Below, piece after piece: positions 16,909-25,487 of a stretch of DNA of 64,000 bases. The notes beneath the pieces are model-generated. The model was not told where the DNA came from and ran no database searches. It worked only from the letters and a program-made list of their open reading frames with translations. Both the position numbers and the translations under genes were made by a program. Position 1 is the stretch's first letter. Each line of letters starts with the position of its first letter. The DNA comes from Marinobacter maritimus (GTDB lineage: Bacteria > Pseudomonadota > Gammaproteobacteria > Pseudomonadales > Oleiphilaceae), in NCBI RefSeq assembly GCF_007671675.1, contig NZ_VCGW01000001.1:1054001-1118000 (forward strand). Reading direction: 5' to 3'.

Positions 16909-17358
16909 GTGCAATTGCTCATTATGCGCCACGGAGAAGCGGGTTGGCACTCGCTGGATCAGGAACGCACGCTCACCGAAACCGGCCGGCACCAGGTTGC
17001 GGAGTGTGCGGCTCAAATTGCCGCCTCACCCTGGCGTCCGGTACGAATCTGGAGCAGCCCTTATATTCGTGCAAGACAAACGGCAGCGATTGTTTCCGAG
17101 ATCCTGAATTGCCCCGTAGAAGAGAAACCATTCATTACGCCGGAAGACGATCCCGGGTTGTGCCTGGACGCCCTCCTGGAAAATCAGCATTCGCCGCTCA
17201 TGCTTGTCTCCCATATGCCCTTGGTCGGTAGCCTCGCAACGCTGCTGGTTGACGGGCATCGTCGCGGCATTCCTTTTATGACGGCACAAGCCGTTGTGCT
17301 TGATATGCCCGTGGTCGGCCCTGGCTGCGCAGACTTGAAAACCCAGTTTTTACCCTGA
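16909..17358 (+). CDS. sixA: Phosphohistidine phosphatase SixA
   Basis: A 149-residue histidine phosphatase with the RHG motif at residues 7-9 (LIMRHGEAGW) and the second catalytic histidine in LMLVSHMPLVG. SixA removes phosphate from histidines of phosphotransfer (HPt) or PTS domains. The start codon is GTG at 16909, chosen because a GGAGG Shine-Dalgarno lies 6 nt upstream. It follows gpsA by 24 bp, the same arrangement as in many gammaproteobacteria. Confidence 0.93.
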   Translation: MQLLIMRHGEAGWHSLDQERTLTETGRHQVAECAAQIAASPWRPVRIWSSPYIRARQTAAIVSEILNCPVEEKPFITPEDDPGLCLDALLENQHSPLMLVSHMPLVGSLATLLVDGHRRGIPFMTAQAVVLDMPVVGPGCADLKTQFLP

Positions 17359-17371
17359 TTGATGATCAGGG
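17353..17371 (+). terminator. Small hairpin at the sixA stop codon
   Basis: CCCTGAT, loop TGATG, ATCAGGG; the sixA TGA stop lies within it. There is no T-run, so it is at best a weak terminator or an mRNA 3' stabiliser. Confidence 0.35.
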
Positions 17372-17397
17372 TCACTTCTATTGATTGAGTACAGATT

Positions 17398-18294
17398 ATG
17401 TACAGCTTTCCTATTGATTACGTTGAACCGGTTTTTCGGCCTCCCAGTGAGGCGAAATCACTGATTCTGCCCGTTACAAATGGCTGTTCCTGGAATAAAT
17501 GCACCTTCTGCGAAATGTACACGCAGCCCCAGAAAAAATTCCGGGCCCGTAAACCGGAAGATGTTCGCCAGGATATTGAGAATGCTGCAAAAAGCCTGGG
17601 CGGTGTAAAGCGGGTTTTCCTGGCCGATGGTGATGCCATGGTCCTGCCAACCCGGCGTTTACTGGAGGTTCTTACAGAGCTGAACGCTGCCTTCCCGGAC
17701 CTGCAGCGAGTGTCCAGTTACTGCCTCCCCAGAAACCTTGCCAAAAAAACCGTAGAAGAACTCTCGCAGCTGCGCGAAGCCGGGCTGAAGATTCTTTACG
17801 TGGGCATGGAATCCGGGGACGACGAGGTGTTGCGGCGCATCAACAAAGGGGAAACCTGGGAATCAACCCGGTCAGCACTGCTGAAAATCCGGGAAGCCGG
17901 CCTGACCAGTTCCGTTATGGTGCTCAATGGCCTGGGCGGTGAAACACTCTCTCGTCAGCATGCCATCAACACCGCAACCTTGTGCAACGAAACCCAGCCT
18001 GACTACCTGTCTACACTGGTGGTAAGCTTTCCGCAGGGCGAAGAGCGTTTTCGCGAAGGTTTCGGTGAGGACTTCATGCCTCTTTCCCGGCAAGGTTTGT
18101 TTGAGGAGATTCGAACGTTTCTGGAACACCTGAATCTGGAGCGAACGGTGTTCAGGAGTGACCACGCCTCGAATTACCTTGTTCTGAAAGGAAACCTGGG
18201 GCGCGACAAACAGAAGCTGTTGGATCAGGTTAATCTTGCCATCACAAGCCCGGGCGCAGTGCCACTGCGGCCTGAATGGCAACGTGGGTTGTAA
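17398..18294 (+). CDS. Radical SAM protein
   Basis: A 298-residue radical SAM enzyme. The cluster motif is CSWNKCTFC (about residues 30-38), a CX4CX2C variant of the usual CX3CX2C, seen in a subgroup of conserved bacterial radical SAM proteins. Other landmarks are FLADGDAM and YVGMESGDDEVLRRINKG, the latter a SAM-binding glycine stretch as in HemN-like and Elp3-like proteins. The substrate is unknown. It lies 39 bp after sixA and 24 bp before the DUF1285 gene, so cotranscription is likely. Confidence 0.9.
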   Translation: MYSFPIDYVEPVFRPPSEAKSLILPVTNGCSWNKCTFCEMYTQPQKKFRARKPEDVRQDIENAAKSLGGVKRVFLADGDAMVLPTRRLLEVLTELNAAFPDLQRVSSYCLPRNLAKKTVEELSQLREAGLKILYVGMESGDDEVLRRINKGETWESTRSALLKIREAGLTSSVMVLNGLGGETLSRQHAINTATLCNETQPDYLSTLVVSFPQGEERFREGFGEDFMPLSRQGLFEEIRTFLEHLNLERTVFRSDHASNYLVLKGNLGRDKQKLLDQVNLAITSPGAVPLRPEWQRGL

Positions 18295-18318
18295 ATAACC
18301 GGTTTGCGGAGCATAGAT

Positions 18319-18885
18319 ATGAGCCAGAGCCCGGAAAATCTAGTCGAGCAAGTTAATAAAACCGCAAAGAACCTCGATCAGCCACCGCTTGATAAGTGGC
18401 ATCCGGAACTATCCGGAGACATGGATCTGCGCATAAGTCGTGATGGGCAGTGGATTCACAAGGGTAAACCACTGGGCCGCGAAGCTATCATAAAGCTGTT
18501 CTCAACCATTCTTCGCCGTGAGGACGACAAGCAATATTACCTGGTAACACCGGTAGAGAAATGGCGAATTCAGGTCGAGGACACGCCTTTGCTGGCCCAC
18601 TCCCTTACAGTTGAAGGGAGCGGCGAGCAGCAGGTCATAAAGCTGATCACCAACGTGGGAGAAACCCTGGAAGTTGGCAATGAGCACCCTCTGGAAGTCG
18701 ATATCTATGAGGGCTCGGGGCAGCCCCGGCCCATAGTTCGCGTGCGCCACGGTGTTGTTGCCCGGCTGGTGACCGCCGCGTATTACGACCTGGCGGAGCA
18801 TGTTGTGGAGCAAACCATCGGCGGAGAGCCAGTACTGGGCGTATACAGCCACGGAAATTTCTACAAAATCGGGCAGGGCGGTTGA
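18319..18885 (+). CDS. DUF1285 domain protein
   Basis: A 188-residue cytoplasmic protein of the DUF1285 family (start MSQSPENL, with the core PPLDKWHPELSGDMDLRISRDG region and the C-terminal VRVRHGVVARLVTAAYYDLAEH stretch). The ATG at 18319 with a GGAG about 7 nt upstream is preferred over an in-frame TTG at 18304. Function is unknown. It ends the rightward run that begins with the radical SAM gene. Confidence 0.88.
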   Translation: MSQSPENLVEQVNKTAKNLDQPPLDKWHPELSGDMDLRISRDGQWIHKGKPLGREAIIKLFSTILRREDDKQYYLVTPVEKWRIQVEDTPLLAHSLTVEGSGEQQVIKLITNVGETLEVGNEHPLEVDIYEGSGQPRPIVRVRHGVVARLVTAAYYDLAEHVVEQTIGGEPVLGVYSHGNFYKIGQGG

Positions 18886-19085
18886 AAAGCTTTTGGGTGC
18901 CCCCAGAAATGACGGTAGAAAACACATTATGTCACTTGTTAAACTGTGTTTTCATACTTGTTACGAGCCTGGCTCTCAAACGAGGCCCGGTGGTCGTTAG
19001 TCCCTCTGTTCAGTCTGGCTGTTCATGATTACTTTCGATTACCCTTAATCAATCAAACAGTCATTGCGACACTCAAGGAGATCAC

Positions 19086-19547
19086 ATGGCCCAACCTCGC
19101 GTTGTTACCATCCATTACACGCTCACCAACAACCAGGGAGAAGAGCTGGACTCCTCTCGCGGAGAAGGTCGTGAGCCGTTGTCTTATCTGGAAGGTTCAC
19201 AGAACATCATCGGTGGACTGGAAAGTGCACTGAATGAAAAGAGCGCAGGCGACCAGGTTAAGGTTTCTGTAGAGCCGGCTGAAGGCTACGGTGAAGTCAA
19301 CGAAGAACTGGTTCAGCCCGTTCCGCGTACTGCCTTCGAAGGTGTAGAAACCATTGAGCCGGGTATGCAGTTCCAGGCACAAACTCCGGGCGGCCCTCAG
19401 GTTGTTCGTGTTGTTGAAGTGAACGAAGAAACCGTTACCATCGACGCGAACCACCCATTGGCGGGCGAAACTCTGCACTTTGATGTAGAGGTTATCGAAG
19501 CTCGTGACGCGACCGATGAAGAGCAAGAGCACGGCCACGCTCACTAA
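19086..19547 (+). CDS. FKBP-type peptidyl-prolyl isomerase, SlyD-like
   Basis: A 153-residue isomerase and chaperone. The FKBP half-domains flank an insert-in-flap, with LSYLEGSQNIIGGLESAL and AEGYGEVNEELVQPVP, then NHPLAGETLHFDVEVIEAR, all diagnostic of the SlyD/FkpB group. The C-terminus ends in EEQEHGHAH, a short histidine-containing tail, shorter than the metal-binding tail of E. coli SlyD. An AAGGAG Shine-Dalgarno lies just upstream of the ATG. A strong terminator follows at 19568-19596. Confidence 0.93.
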   Translation: MAQPRVVTIHYTLTNNQGEELDSSRGEGREPLSYLEGSQNIIGGLESALNEKSAGDQVKVSVEPAEGYGEVNEELVQPVPRTAFEGVETIEPGMQFQAQTPGGPQVVRVVEVNEETVTIDANHPLAGETLHFDVEVIEARDATDEEQEHGHAH

Positions 19548-19567
19548 GTTGCTTTAACGCGTCATCG

Positions 19568-19596
19568 AAAACGGCTCCCACGGGAGTCGTTTTTTT
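19568..19596 (+). terminator. Intrinsic terminator of the FKBP gene
   Basis: Stem ACGGCTCC paired with GGAGTCGT (one G-T pair), loop of four bases, followed by a run of seven T. It lies 21 bp after the stop codon. Confidence 0.85.
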
Positions 19597-19621
19597 ATGA
19601 CTGATAGAATAAATGACATAA

Positions 19622-19648
19622 AAAAACGGCCCACACGGGGCCGTTTTT
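19622..19648 (-). terminator. Bidirectional terminator after the ETF-QO gene
   Basis: AAAAACGGCCC, loop of five bases, GGGCCGTTTTT. The stem includes A and T runs on both flanks, so it can terminate the leftward ETF-QO transcript (stop at 19665) as well as residual rightward transcription. Confidence 0.8.
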
Positions 19649-19664
19649 GATCCTGATTCCGAAA

Positions 19665-21335
19665 CTACATGTTGGGGTAGTTCGGTCCACCGCCACCTTC
19701 CGGCGTTACCCAGGTAATATTCTGGGAAGGATCCTTGATGTCACACGTCTTGCAGTGAACACAGTTCTGCGCGTTGATCTGGAATTGCTTACCGCTTCCG
19801 TCATCCTTCTCAACCACCTCATAAACCCCGGCAGGGCAATAACGCTGAGCAGGCTCATCGTATTTCGGCAGGTTTACGTCGATGGGAATATCGGGATCCG
19901 TCAGCTTTAGATGAATCGGCTGATTTTCCGCGTGGTTGGTGTTGGAAACAAACACCGACGTCAGGCGATCGAAGGTCAGCTTGTTATCCGGCTTCGGATA
20001 ATTAATCTTTTTGCACTCAGATGCCGGCTTCATCGTCGCGTAGTCTGGCGTCAGATCACGGAGAGTAAACGGCAGGCTTCTGTGCAGAATGTTCTGCTCA
20101 AAGTACGCGATCGCACCACCGATGATGTTGCCGAACTTGTGCATTCCTGGGCCAAAGTTGCGCTCATCGTACAGCTCTTTGTAGAGCCAACTTTCCTTGA
20201 AGCGATCACCAAAGCTGGTAATTTCCTCGCCAGACTGGCCACTTTTCAGAGCTTCAAACACGGCTTCTGCGCCTAGCAGACCGGATTTCATCGCAGTATG
20301 TGAGCCTTTGATCTTGGAGCTGTTCAAGGTGCCGGCGTCACAACCCAGCAGTAAACCACCCGGGAAGCTCATTTTCGGCAGAGCATTGTAGCCACCCTTG
20401 GTCAGTGCACGAGCGCCGTAGGACACACGTTTGCCGCCTTCCAGATACTGACGGACTTCCGGATGCAATTTCAGGCGCTGGAATTCTTCGAACGGGCTCA
20501 AGTGTGGATTGCTGTAGGAAAGATCTGAAATCAGACCCACATAAACCTGGCCGTTCTCAAGGTGATAAAGGAACGATCCGCCAGTGGAGCCGCTTTCATT
20601 CAGAGGCCAACCGGTGGTGTGAACAACCAGTCCAGGCTCATGCTTGGCCGGGTCGATGTCCCACAGTTCTTTAATACCAATGCCGTAGTGCTGGGGGTCT
20701 TTGCCTTCATCCAGTTTGAATTCACTGATCAGGCGCTTACCCAGGTGCCCACGACAGCCTTCCGAGAACAGCGTGTACTTTGCGCGCAGCTCCATGCCTG
20801 GCATATAGCCTTCTTTTTCGGAGCCGTCGCGAGCGACACCCATATCTCCGGTCAGAATGCCTTTCACCTGACCGTCTTCGATGATGGTCTCGGCTGCAGC
20901 AAAGCCCGGATAAACTTCAACGCCTAGCGCTTCAGCCTGCTCGGCAAGCCAGCGGCAAAGGTTACCAAGGCTGATAATATAATTGCCGTGGTTGTGCATG
21001 TTCTTGGGCACAAAGGCGTTCGGAATCTTCGTAGCTTTTTCCTGATTTTTCAGCAGGAAAATATCGTCTCGGGTAACTGGCGTATTCAGCGGTGCGCCTT
21101 TCTCTTTCCAGTCCGGAAAAAGCTCGTTAAGGGCGGTAGGCTCAAATACAGTACCGGCCAGGATATGCGCACCGATCTCAGAACCTTTCTCCACTACACA
21201 TACGGTCAGCTCTTCGCCGGCTTCTTGTGCCAACTGCATAACTCGGCACGCTGCCGACAAGCCAGCAGGGCCGCCGCCGACGATAAGAACATCAAATTCC
21301 ATCGATTCGCGTTCCACGTTGGTCTCCTCAAACAT
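19665..21335 (-). CDS. Electron transfer flavoprotein-ubiquinone oxidoreductase
   Basis: A 556-residue membrane-associated flavoprotein that passes electrons from reduced ETF to ubiquinone, linking acyl-CoA dehydrogenases to respiration. FAD motif VLIVGGGPAGLSAACR (about residues 16-31), the ubiquinone-binding middle region, and a C-terminal ferredoxin-like 4Fe-4S site (RYCPAGVYE and CVHCKTCDIKDP) are all present. Length equals the family norm. It is divergent from etfBA across a gap with a 20-bp palindrome, so the two units are probably co-regulated. Confidence 0.96.
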   Translation of the reverse strand: MFEETNVERESMEFDVLIVGGGPAGLSAACRVMQLAQEAGEELTVCVVEKGSEIGAHILAGTVFEPTALNELFPDWKEKGAPLNTPVTRDDIFLLKNQEKATKIPNAFVPKNMHNHGNYIISLGNLCRWLAEQAEALGVEVYPGFAAAETIIEDGQVKGILTGDMGVARDGSEKEGYMPGMELRAKYTLFSEGCRGHLGKRLISEFKLDEGKDPQHYGIGIKELWDIDPAKHEPGLVVHTTGWPLNESGSTGGSFLYHLENGQVYVGLISDLSYSNPHLSPFEEFQRLKLHPEVRQYLEGGKRVSYGARALTKGGYNALPKMSFPGGLLLGCDAGTLNSSKIKGSHTAMKSGLLGAEAVFEALKSGQSGEEITSFGDRFKESWLYKELYDERNFGPGMHKFGNIIGGAIAYFEQNILHRSLPFTLRDLTPDYATMKPASECKKINYPKPDNKLTFDRLTSVFVSNTNHAENQPIHLKLTDPDIPIDVNLPKYDEPAQRYCPAGVYEVVEKDDGSGKQFQINAQNCVHCKTCDIKDPSQNITWVTPEGGGGPNYPNM

Positions 21336-21791
21336 CTTTAATGGATATTATGTGCCCGCAGGCTTGAATTCTGGTGCATCATCATACCGTTAAAAGCAAA
21401 CTCAGACGACTACCCATAGCCGAATACTCCGATTTTATACAATTAAAGGATAGCGTATTAATAGAATCAAACAAACGTTTGTTTGAAATCTGACCGTAGC
21501 TTTGGCATTGTGGTTCGGTGCTGTAATAAAGCCTGATTGGCCTGAGGAACATGCGTGGGGCGTCTAATTGGACTATTGACCCACCTGGTCTTTGCCTTCA
21601 GTATTAGTGCGCCGTGACGGATGGCCCCAGTGCGAGGCCGCTGTTTGTAACGTTCGGCCTGAATACCCATAATTCCGGTATCTTGCCGAGACGAAGCAAT
21701 CGAAAATGCTCTGTAACCCGCCTATACAGGGCCTGTCTTAGAGTGTTTTTGGTTGAGAGTCATTAACCCATCGTAGAAGAACGAGGAATCT
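21336..21791. other. Intergenic regulatory region between ETF-QO and etfB
   Basis: This 456-bp stretch has no convincing gene. It holds both divergent promoters and a perfect palindrome at 21467-21486. The AT-rich part (21410-21490) is next to the palindrome. Nothing else recognisable was found between 21490 and 21780. Confidence 0.55.
21467..21486. promoter_or_regulatory. 20-bp perfect palindrome, probable TetR-family operator
   Basis: TCAAACAAACGTTTGTTTGA reads the same on both strands. The repeated CAAAC/GTTTG half-sites recall operators of TetR-type fatty-acid repressors such as PsrA, which controls etf and fad genes in Pseudomonas. The half-site spacing (0 or 8) does not match the published 2-4 nt exactly, so the regulator is not assigned. 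It lies 131 bp upstream of ETF-QO and 305 bp upstream of etfB. Confidence 0.65.
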
Positions 21792-22541
21792 ATGAAGGTT
21801 CTGGTCGCTGTAAAACGAGTAATCGACTACAACGTAAAGGTACGCGTCAAGCCGGATAACACTGGTGTTGATCTTGCCAACGTCAAAATGGCAATGAACC
21901 CATTCTGTGAAATCGCTGTTGAAGAAGCGGTTCGCCTGAAGGAAAAGGGTGTTGCCAGCGAAATCGTCGTGGTTTCCATTGGTCCCAAGGCCTGTCAGGA
22001 GCAGATTCGTACTGCACTGGCGCTGGGCGCCGACCGTGGCATCCACATTGAATCTGATGAGGAAGTTCAGTCTCTTGAGGCGGCCAAATTGCTGAAGGCC
22101 GTTGTTGAGAAGGAAGAGCCAAAACTCGTCATTCTCGGCAAACAGTCCATCGACTCTGATAACAATCAGACAGGCCAGATGTTGGCCGCACTGACCGGCA
22201 TGGCCCAAGGCACTTTCGCGTCAGAAGTGGTTGTTGATGGCGAAAAAGTAAATGTTACCCGCGAGGTAGATGGTGGTCTTATGACCGTTTCCCTGAACCT
22301 GCCTGCGGTCGTAACCACAGACCTGCGTTTGAACGAGCCGCGCTATGCGTCTTTGCCAAACATCATGAAAGCCAAGAAAAAGCCGCTCGATGTCATGAGC
22401 GCCGCTGACCTTGGTGTTGAAATCAAGCCGCGCCTGACCACTTTGAAAGTTGAAGCACCGGCTGCCCGTCAGGCAGGTGTTAAAGTGGCTGATGTTGCCG
22501 AGCTGGTCGATAAACTGAAGAATGAAGCGAAGGTGATCTGA
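21792..22541 (+). CDS. etfB: Electron transfer flavoprotein beta subunit
   Basis: A 249-residue subunit of the soluble ETF heterodimer, which accepts electrons from acyl-CoA and other dehydrogenases. Typical stretches are [21 protein letters not shown] at the start, [24 protein letters not shown] (AMP/FAD contact) and the signature region [29 protein letters not shown] leading GAGGAATCT serves as Shine-Dalgarno. The stop overlaps the etfA start (TGATG). Confidence 0.97.
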   Translation: MKVLVAVKRVIDYNVKVRVKPDNTGVDLANVKMAMNPFCEIAVEEAVRLKEKGVASEIVVVSIGPKACQEQIRTALALGADRGIHIESDEEVQSLEAAKLLKAVVEKEEPKLVILGKQSIDSDNNQTGQMLAALTGMAQGTFASEVVVDGEKVNVTREVDGGLMTVSLNLPAVVTTDLRLNEPRYASLPNIMKAKKKPLDVMSAADLGVEIKPRLTTLKVEAPAARQAGVKVADVAELVDKLKNEAKVI

Positions 22542-23482
22542 TGAGCATCCTTGTAATTGCTGAACACGACAACAGCAGCCTGAAGCAGGCGACCCTGAGT
22601 GTTGTAGCGGCTGCCAAAGCCATCGGCGGCGATATCGATGTACTGGTTGCCGGTGAAAACTGTGGTGCCGTTGCTGAAGCTGCAGCCAAGGCTGACGGTG
22701 TTGCAAAGGTCCTGGTTGCTGACAATGCGGTTTACGGCCACTTTCTGGGTGAGAACCTGGGTGAGCTGGTTGCTGAAGTGGGTAAAGGCTACAGCCACAT
22801 TCTGGCCGCTGCCGGTACCACGGGTAAGGATTTCATGCCGCGTGTTGCAGCGCTGCTGGACGTTGCCCAGGTATCCGACATTATCCGCGTCGAGTCTGAA
22901 GACACCTTTGTTCGCCCGATTTACGCCGGTAACGCTATCGCAACGGTCAAGGCCAGCGACAGCATCAAGGTCATCACCGTACGCCCGACAGGTTTCGACC
23001 CGGTCGCCGCTGAAGGTGGCTCTGCTTCCGTTGAACAGGTAGACGTTGTGAAAGACGCCGGCCTGTCTTCGTTCGTTGGCGAGGAAAAAGCCAAGTCTGA
23101 CCGTCCGGATCTGGCCAGTGCCGGTATTGTTATCTCCGGTGGTCGTGGCATGCAGAACGGCGAGAACTTCAAGATGCTGGAGCAGGTTGCTGATCTGCTG
23201 GGTGCCGGTATGGGAGCCTCACGTGCCGCCGTCGATGCAGGCTTTGTGCCGAACGACATGCAGGTAGGCCAGACCGGTAAGATTGTTGCGCCTCAGCTGT
23301 ATGTAGCGGTAGGTATTTCCGGCGCCATTCAGCATCTGGCCGGCATGTCGGATTCCAAGGTGATCGTTGCGATCAACAAGGATGAAGAAGCGCCGATCTT
23401 CCAGGTTGCTGACTACGGCCTGGTTGCGGATCTGTTTGAAGCAGTACCGCAACTTGAAGAAGAGCTGAAGAAAGTCCTGTAA
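22541..23482 (+). CDS. etfA: Electron transfer flavoprotein alpha subunit
   Basis: A 313-residue FAD-binding partner of EtfB. The C-terminal FAD domain shows SGGRGM (about 205-210), GASRAAVDAGF, QVGQTGKIVAPQLYVAVGISGAIQH and the end AIFQVADYGLVADLFEAVP-like region, all family hallmarks. Its ATG overlaps the etfB stop by 1 nt, implying coupled translation and equal subunit amounts. A terminator follows within 20 bp. Confidence 0.97.
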   Translation: MSILVIAEHDNSSLKQATLSVVAAAKAIGGDIDVLVAGENCGAVAEAAAKADGVAKVLVADNAVYGHFLGENLGELVAEVGKGYSHILAAAGTTGKDFMPRVAALLDVAQVSDIIRVESEDTFVRPIYAGNAIATVKASDSIKVITVRPTGFDPVAAEGGSASVEQVDVVKDAGLSSFVGEEKAKSDRPDLASAGIVISGGRGMQNGENFKMLEQVADLLGAGMGASRAAVDAGFVPNDMQVGQTGKIVAPQLYVAVGISGAIQHLAGMSDSKVIVAINKDEEAPIFQVADYGLVADLFEAVPQLEEELKKVL

Positions 23483-23500
23483 CGTTTTGTCAGGCAACGA

Positions 23501-23526
23501 AAAAGGCACCTTCGGGTGTCTTTTTT
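23501..23526 (+). terminator. Intrinsic terminator of etfBA
   Basis: GGCACC, TTCG tetraloop, GGTGTC (one G-T pair), then six T. A-rich left flank. It lies 19 bp after the etfA stop. Confidence 0.85.
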
Positions 23527-23588
23527 GTTGCAGATACATAACTGTTGAAGCAAACCCGCATGCATTTTTTTCTACCGGATATATTGCA

Positions 23589-24431
23589 ATGACGATAAGC
23601 CCGTTTGAAGCTCTTGCTTGCCCACTCGACGGTTCTGCGTTGCGGATCACTGACAGGAGTTGGCGCTGTGCTGACGGCCATAGCTTCGACATTGCCCGCC
23701 AGGGTTATGTTCATCTGCTGCCTGTGCAAAATAAACGCTCCAAAGATCCTGGTGACAACAAACAAATGGTGGCAGCGCGCCAACGCTTTTTGAGTTCGGG
23801 GTTTTATCAACCGCTCGCAGACGCTATCAACCGCGCAGTGTTCCACGAAGAGTTCAGTGAATCTTCCATAAACTGTCTGGATGCGGGTTGCGGGGAGGGG
23901 TATTACTTGCGCCAACTCGCTCACAGCGCACCGGAAACAGTAGATCTTGCCCTAGTGGGGCTGGATATATCCAAGTGGGCCATATTATCGGCGGCAAAAC
24001 AGGACAAGAGCCCTGCCTGGGTTGTCGGGAGCAATGCCAACCTGCCTGCAATGCCGGAAACACTGGATCGCATTCTGTGCCTGTTCGGTTTCCCGGTGTA
24101 TCCGGAGTTCGCGCGAGTGCTGAAATCAGGCGGTGAGATCGTCCAGATGGATGCCGGGGTAGACCATCTTCGTGAGCTACGGGAAATCATTTATCCGGAA
24201 CTGCGGGCACCAAGGCCAGATCAGAAAGTGATGCCTGACGGGTTCACGAACCTCGATACATCCGTTATTCGTTACGCTCTGACGCTGCCCGACAAGGACT
24301 CCATTGCCGATCTGCTGGCTATGACACCGCATCTCTATCGCGCCAATGCAGAGGGCTTGGCCCGTGCAGCACAAATTGAGTCACTTACCGTTACCGTTGA
24401 TGTCATACTCAGGCGCATAAAAAAGAACTGA
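23589..24431 (+). CDS. rlmA: 23S rRNA (guanine-N1)-methyltransferase RlmA
   Basis: About 280 residues. The N-terminal zinc-finger region and the adjacent DIARQGYVHLLPVQNKRSKDPGDNKQM stretch closely follow E. coli RlmA, which methylates G745 of 23S rRNA. The SAM site is CLDAGCGEGYYL. The start ATG at 23589 is chosen because the open frame upstream to 23487 runs through the etfA terminator. One zinc ligand appears changed: E. coli has CPLC, here C11-P-L-D14; C27 and H31 remain. Metal binding may therefore be altered, though D can replace C in some zinc sites. Confidence 0.9.
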   Translation: MTISPFEALACPLDGSALRITDRSWRCADGHSFDIARQGYVHLLPVQNKRSKDPGDNKQMVAARQRFLSSGFYQPLADAINRAVFHEEFSESSINCLDAGCGEGYYLRQLAHSAPETVDLALVGLDISKWAILSAAKQDKSPAWVVGSNANLPAMPETLDRILCLFGFPVYPEFARVLKSGGEIVQMDAGVDHLRELREIIYPELRAPRPDQKVMPDGFTNLDTSVIRYALTLPDKDSIADLLAMTPHLYRANAEGLARAAQIESLTVTVDVILRRIKKN

Positions 24432-24444
24432 CACGCGGCTTTGG

Positions 24445-24924
24445 TTACTGATCGCTCTCTGTTGGCTTTTTATGCTTACCGTTTCTCGATATCACCTTTT
24501 TTTCGGCCTTACTGATAAACAGTGTGTCTGCCAGAATGTGAATTGCTTTATTGGTGGTTCGCACAGCGTGGTAAACCTGTTTGCTGGTATGGTCATGGGT
24601 TTCACGGGCCTTACGGGCGCTCTGCCGGAATTCGTCGTCTTTTGAGAGATGATCCACGAGGCTGAACGTCGTATTTGAAATCAGCCTGTGCATTTTTTCA
24701 ACTGCGCTGGCACCACCGGCCACGGTGTCTTCAAGTAGCTTTGCCCGGTTGCGAACTTCGTAGAAATCCATACGGCGTTTCTGAATTGCGCTGTTAGTGG
24801 CGATGCGATGTGAGTTCAGTGCTCTTACCAGAGTGTTGGAGCGCTGAAGCTCCAGGAATGCGTAGCTCAAACCCCCGGCGGCTATCAATAGCAGGAAAAC
24901 AGAGACGGCGAGCTGAGTAGTCAT
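24445..24924 (-). CDS. Small membrane-anchored protein of unknown function
   Basis: 159 residues. One N-terminal transmembrane helix (about 5-25) is followed by a long charged helical region (IQKRRMDFYEVRNRAKLLEDTV and onward) and a lysine-rich tail. This suggests an inner-membrane anchor with a cytoplasmic coiled coil. I do not recognise the family. It begins 12 bp after the stop of another small membrane protein gene, with an AGGACA Shine-Dalgarno, so the two form a unit. Confidence 0.75.
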   Translation of the reverse strand: MTTQLAVSVFLLLIAAGGLSYAFLELQRSNTLVRALNSHRIATNSAIQKRRMDFYEVRNRAKLLEDTVAGGASAVEKMHRLISNTTFSLVDHLSKDDEFRQSARKARETHDHTSKQVYHAVRTTNKAIHILADTLFISKAEKKVISRNGKHKKPTESDQ

Positions 24925-24936
24925 AGTGCGGTTGTC

Positions 24937-25398
24937 CTATCGATACTCAATGTGCATTTCCACGTCAATTCCACGCTCTACCATCTCTTCTTCCAGCTCT
25001 TTCATGACTCCCTGGTAAACCATTTTTCGAATCATCACGGGGAATTTGTCTGCCAGAACGCGGGCAGAACGGGATTCACGCTTTGCCACAGCAATCGGAT
25101 TCAGTACTTTCAGCGTAAGGATCAGGTCCGGCTCTCTCTCAAGGTGAAACTGCTGATCGTTGTCCATCGTCTGAGTCATCAACCGGGTGATAGTTTTACG
25201 CTGTTCGATAACTTGCCAACACAGAAGGCTGCTGAACACTGTAAGAAGCAGGCTGAGTATCAGGAGGAAAGTGGTCAATTCATATCTCCGGGAATCCAGT
25301 AAATCGATGCTTAACAGTGTGCCTGATACGCCGGGCTGTGCGATTGGCCGTGACGACGTCAACTGCGTTGTCAGAGTGAAGGTAGAACCGGGGTGCAA
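24937..25398 (-). CDS. Small membrane protein of unknown function
   Basis: Up to 153 residues with one strong transmembrane segment (about residues 40-63) followed by a soluble helical part ending in ELEEEMVERGIDVEMHIEYR. The start is uncertain: the ATG at 25398 adds an odd polar leader that lies in the promoter region of the divergent gene, and a TTG at 25362 is an alternative. It is cotranscribed with the similar-looking membrane protein downstream. The two may interact, but there is no direct sign of function. Confidence 0.65.
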   Translation of the reverse strand: MHPGSTFTLTTQLTSSRPIAQPGVSGTLLSIDLLDSRRYELTTFLLILSLLLTVFSSLLCWQVIEQRKTITRLMTQTMDNDQQFHLEREPDLILTLKVLNPIAVAKRESRSARVLADKFPVMIRKMVYQGVMKELEEEMVERGIDVEMHIEYR

Positions 25399-25487
25399 AG
25401 CTGTTAAGATCGGTCTATTGCGACTTTTTTGCGCGCTTCAACGTGCGCTTAGCCAAAATCGACATTCCTTAAATAAAAGGACAGGCA

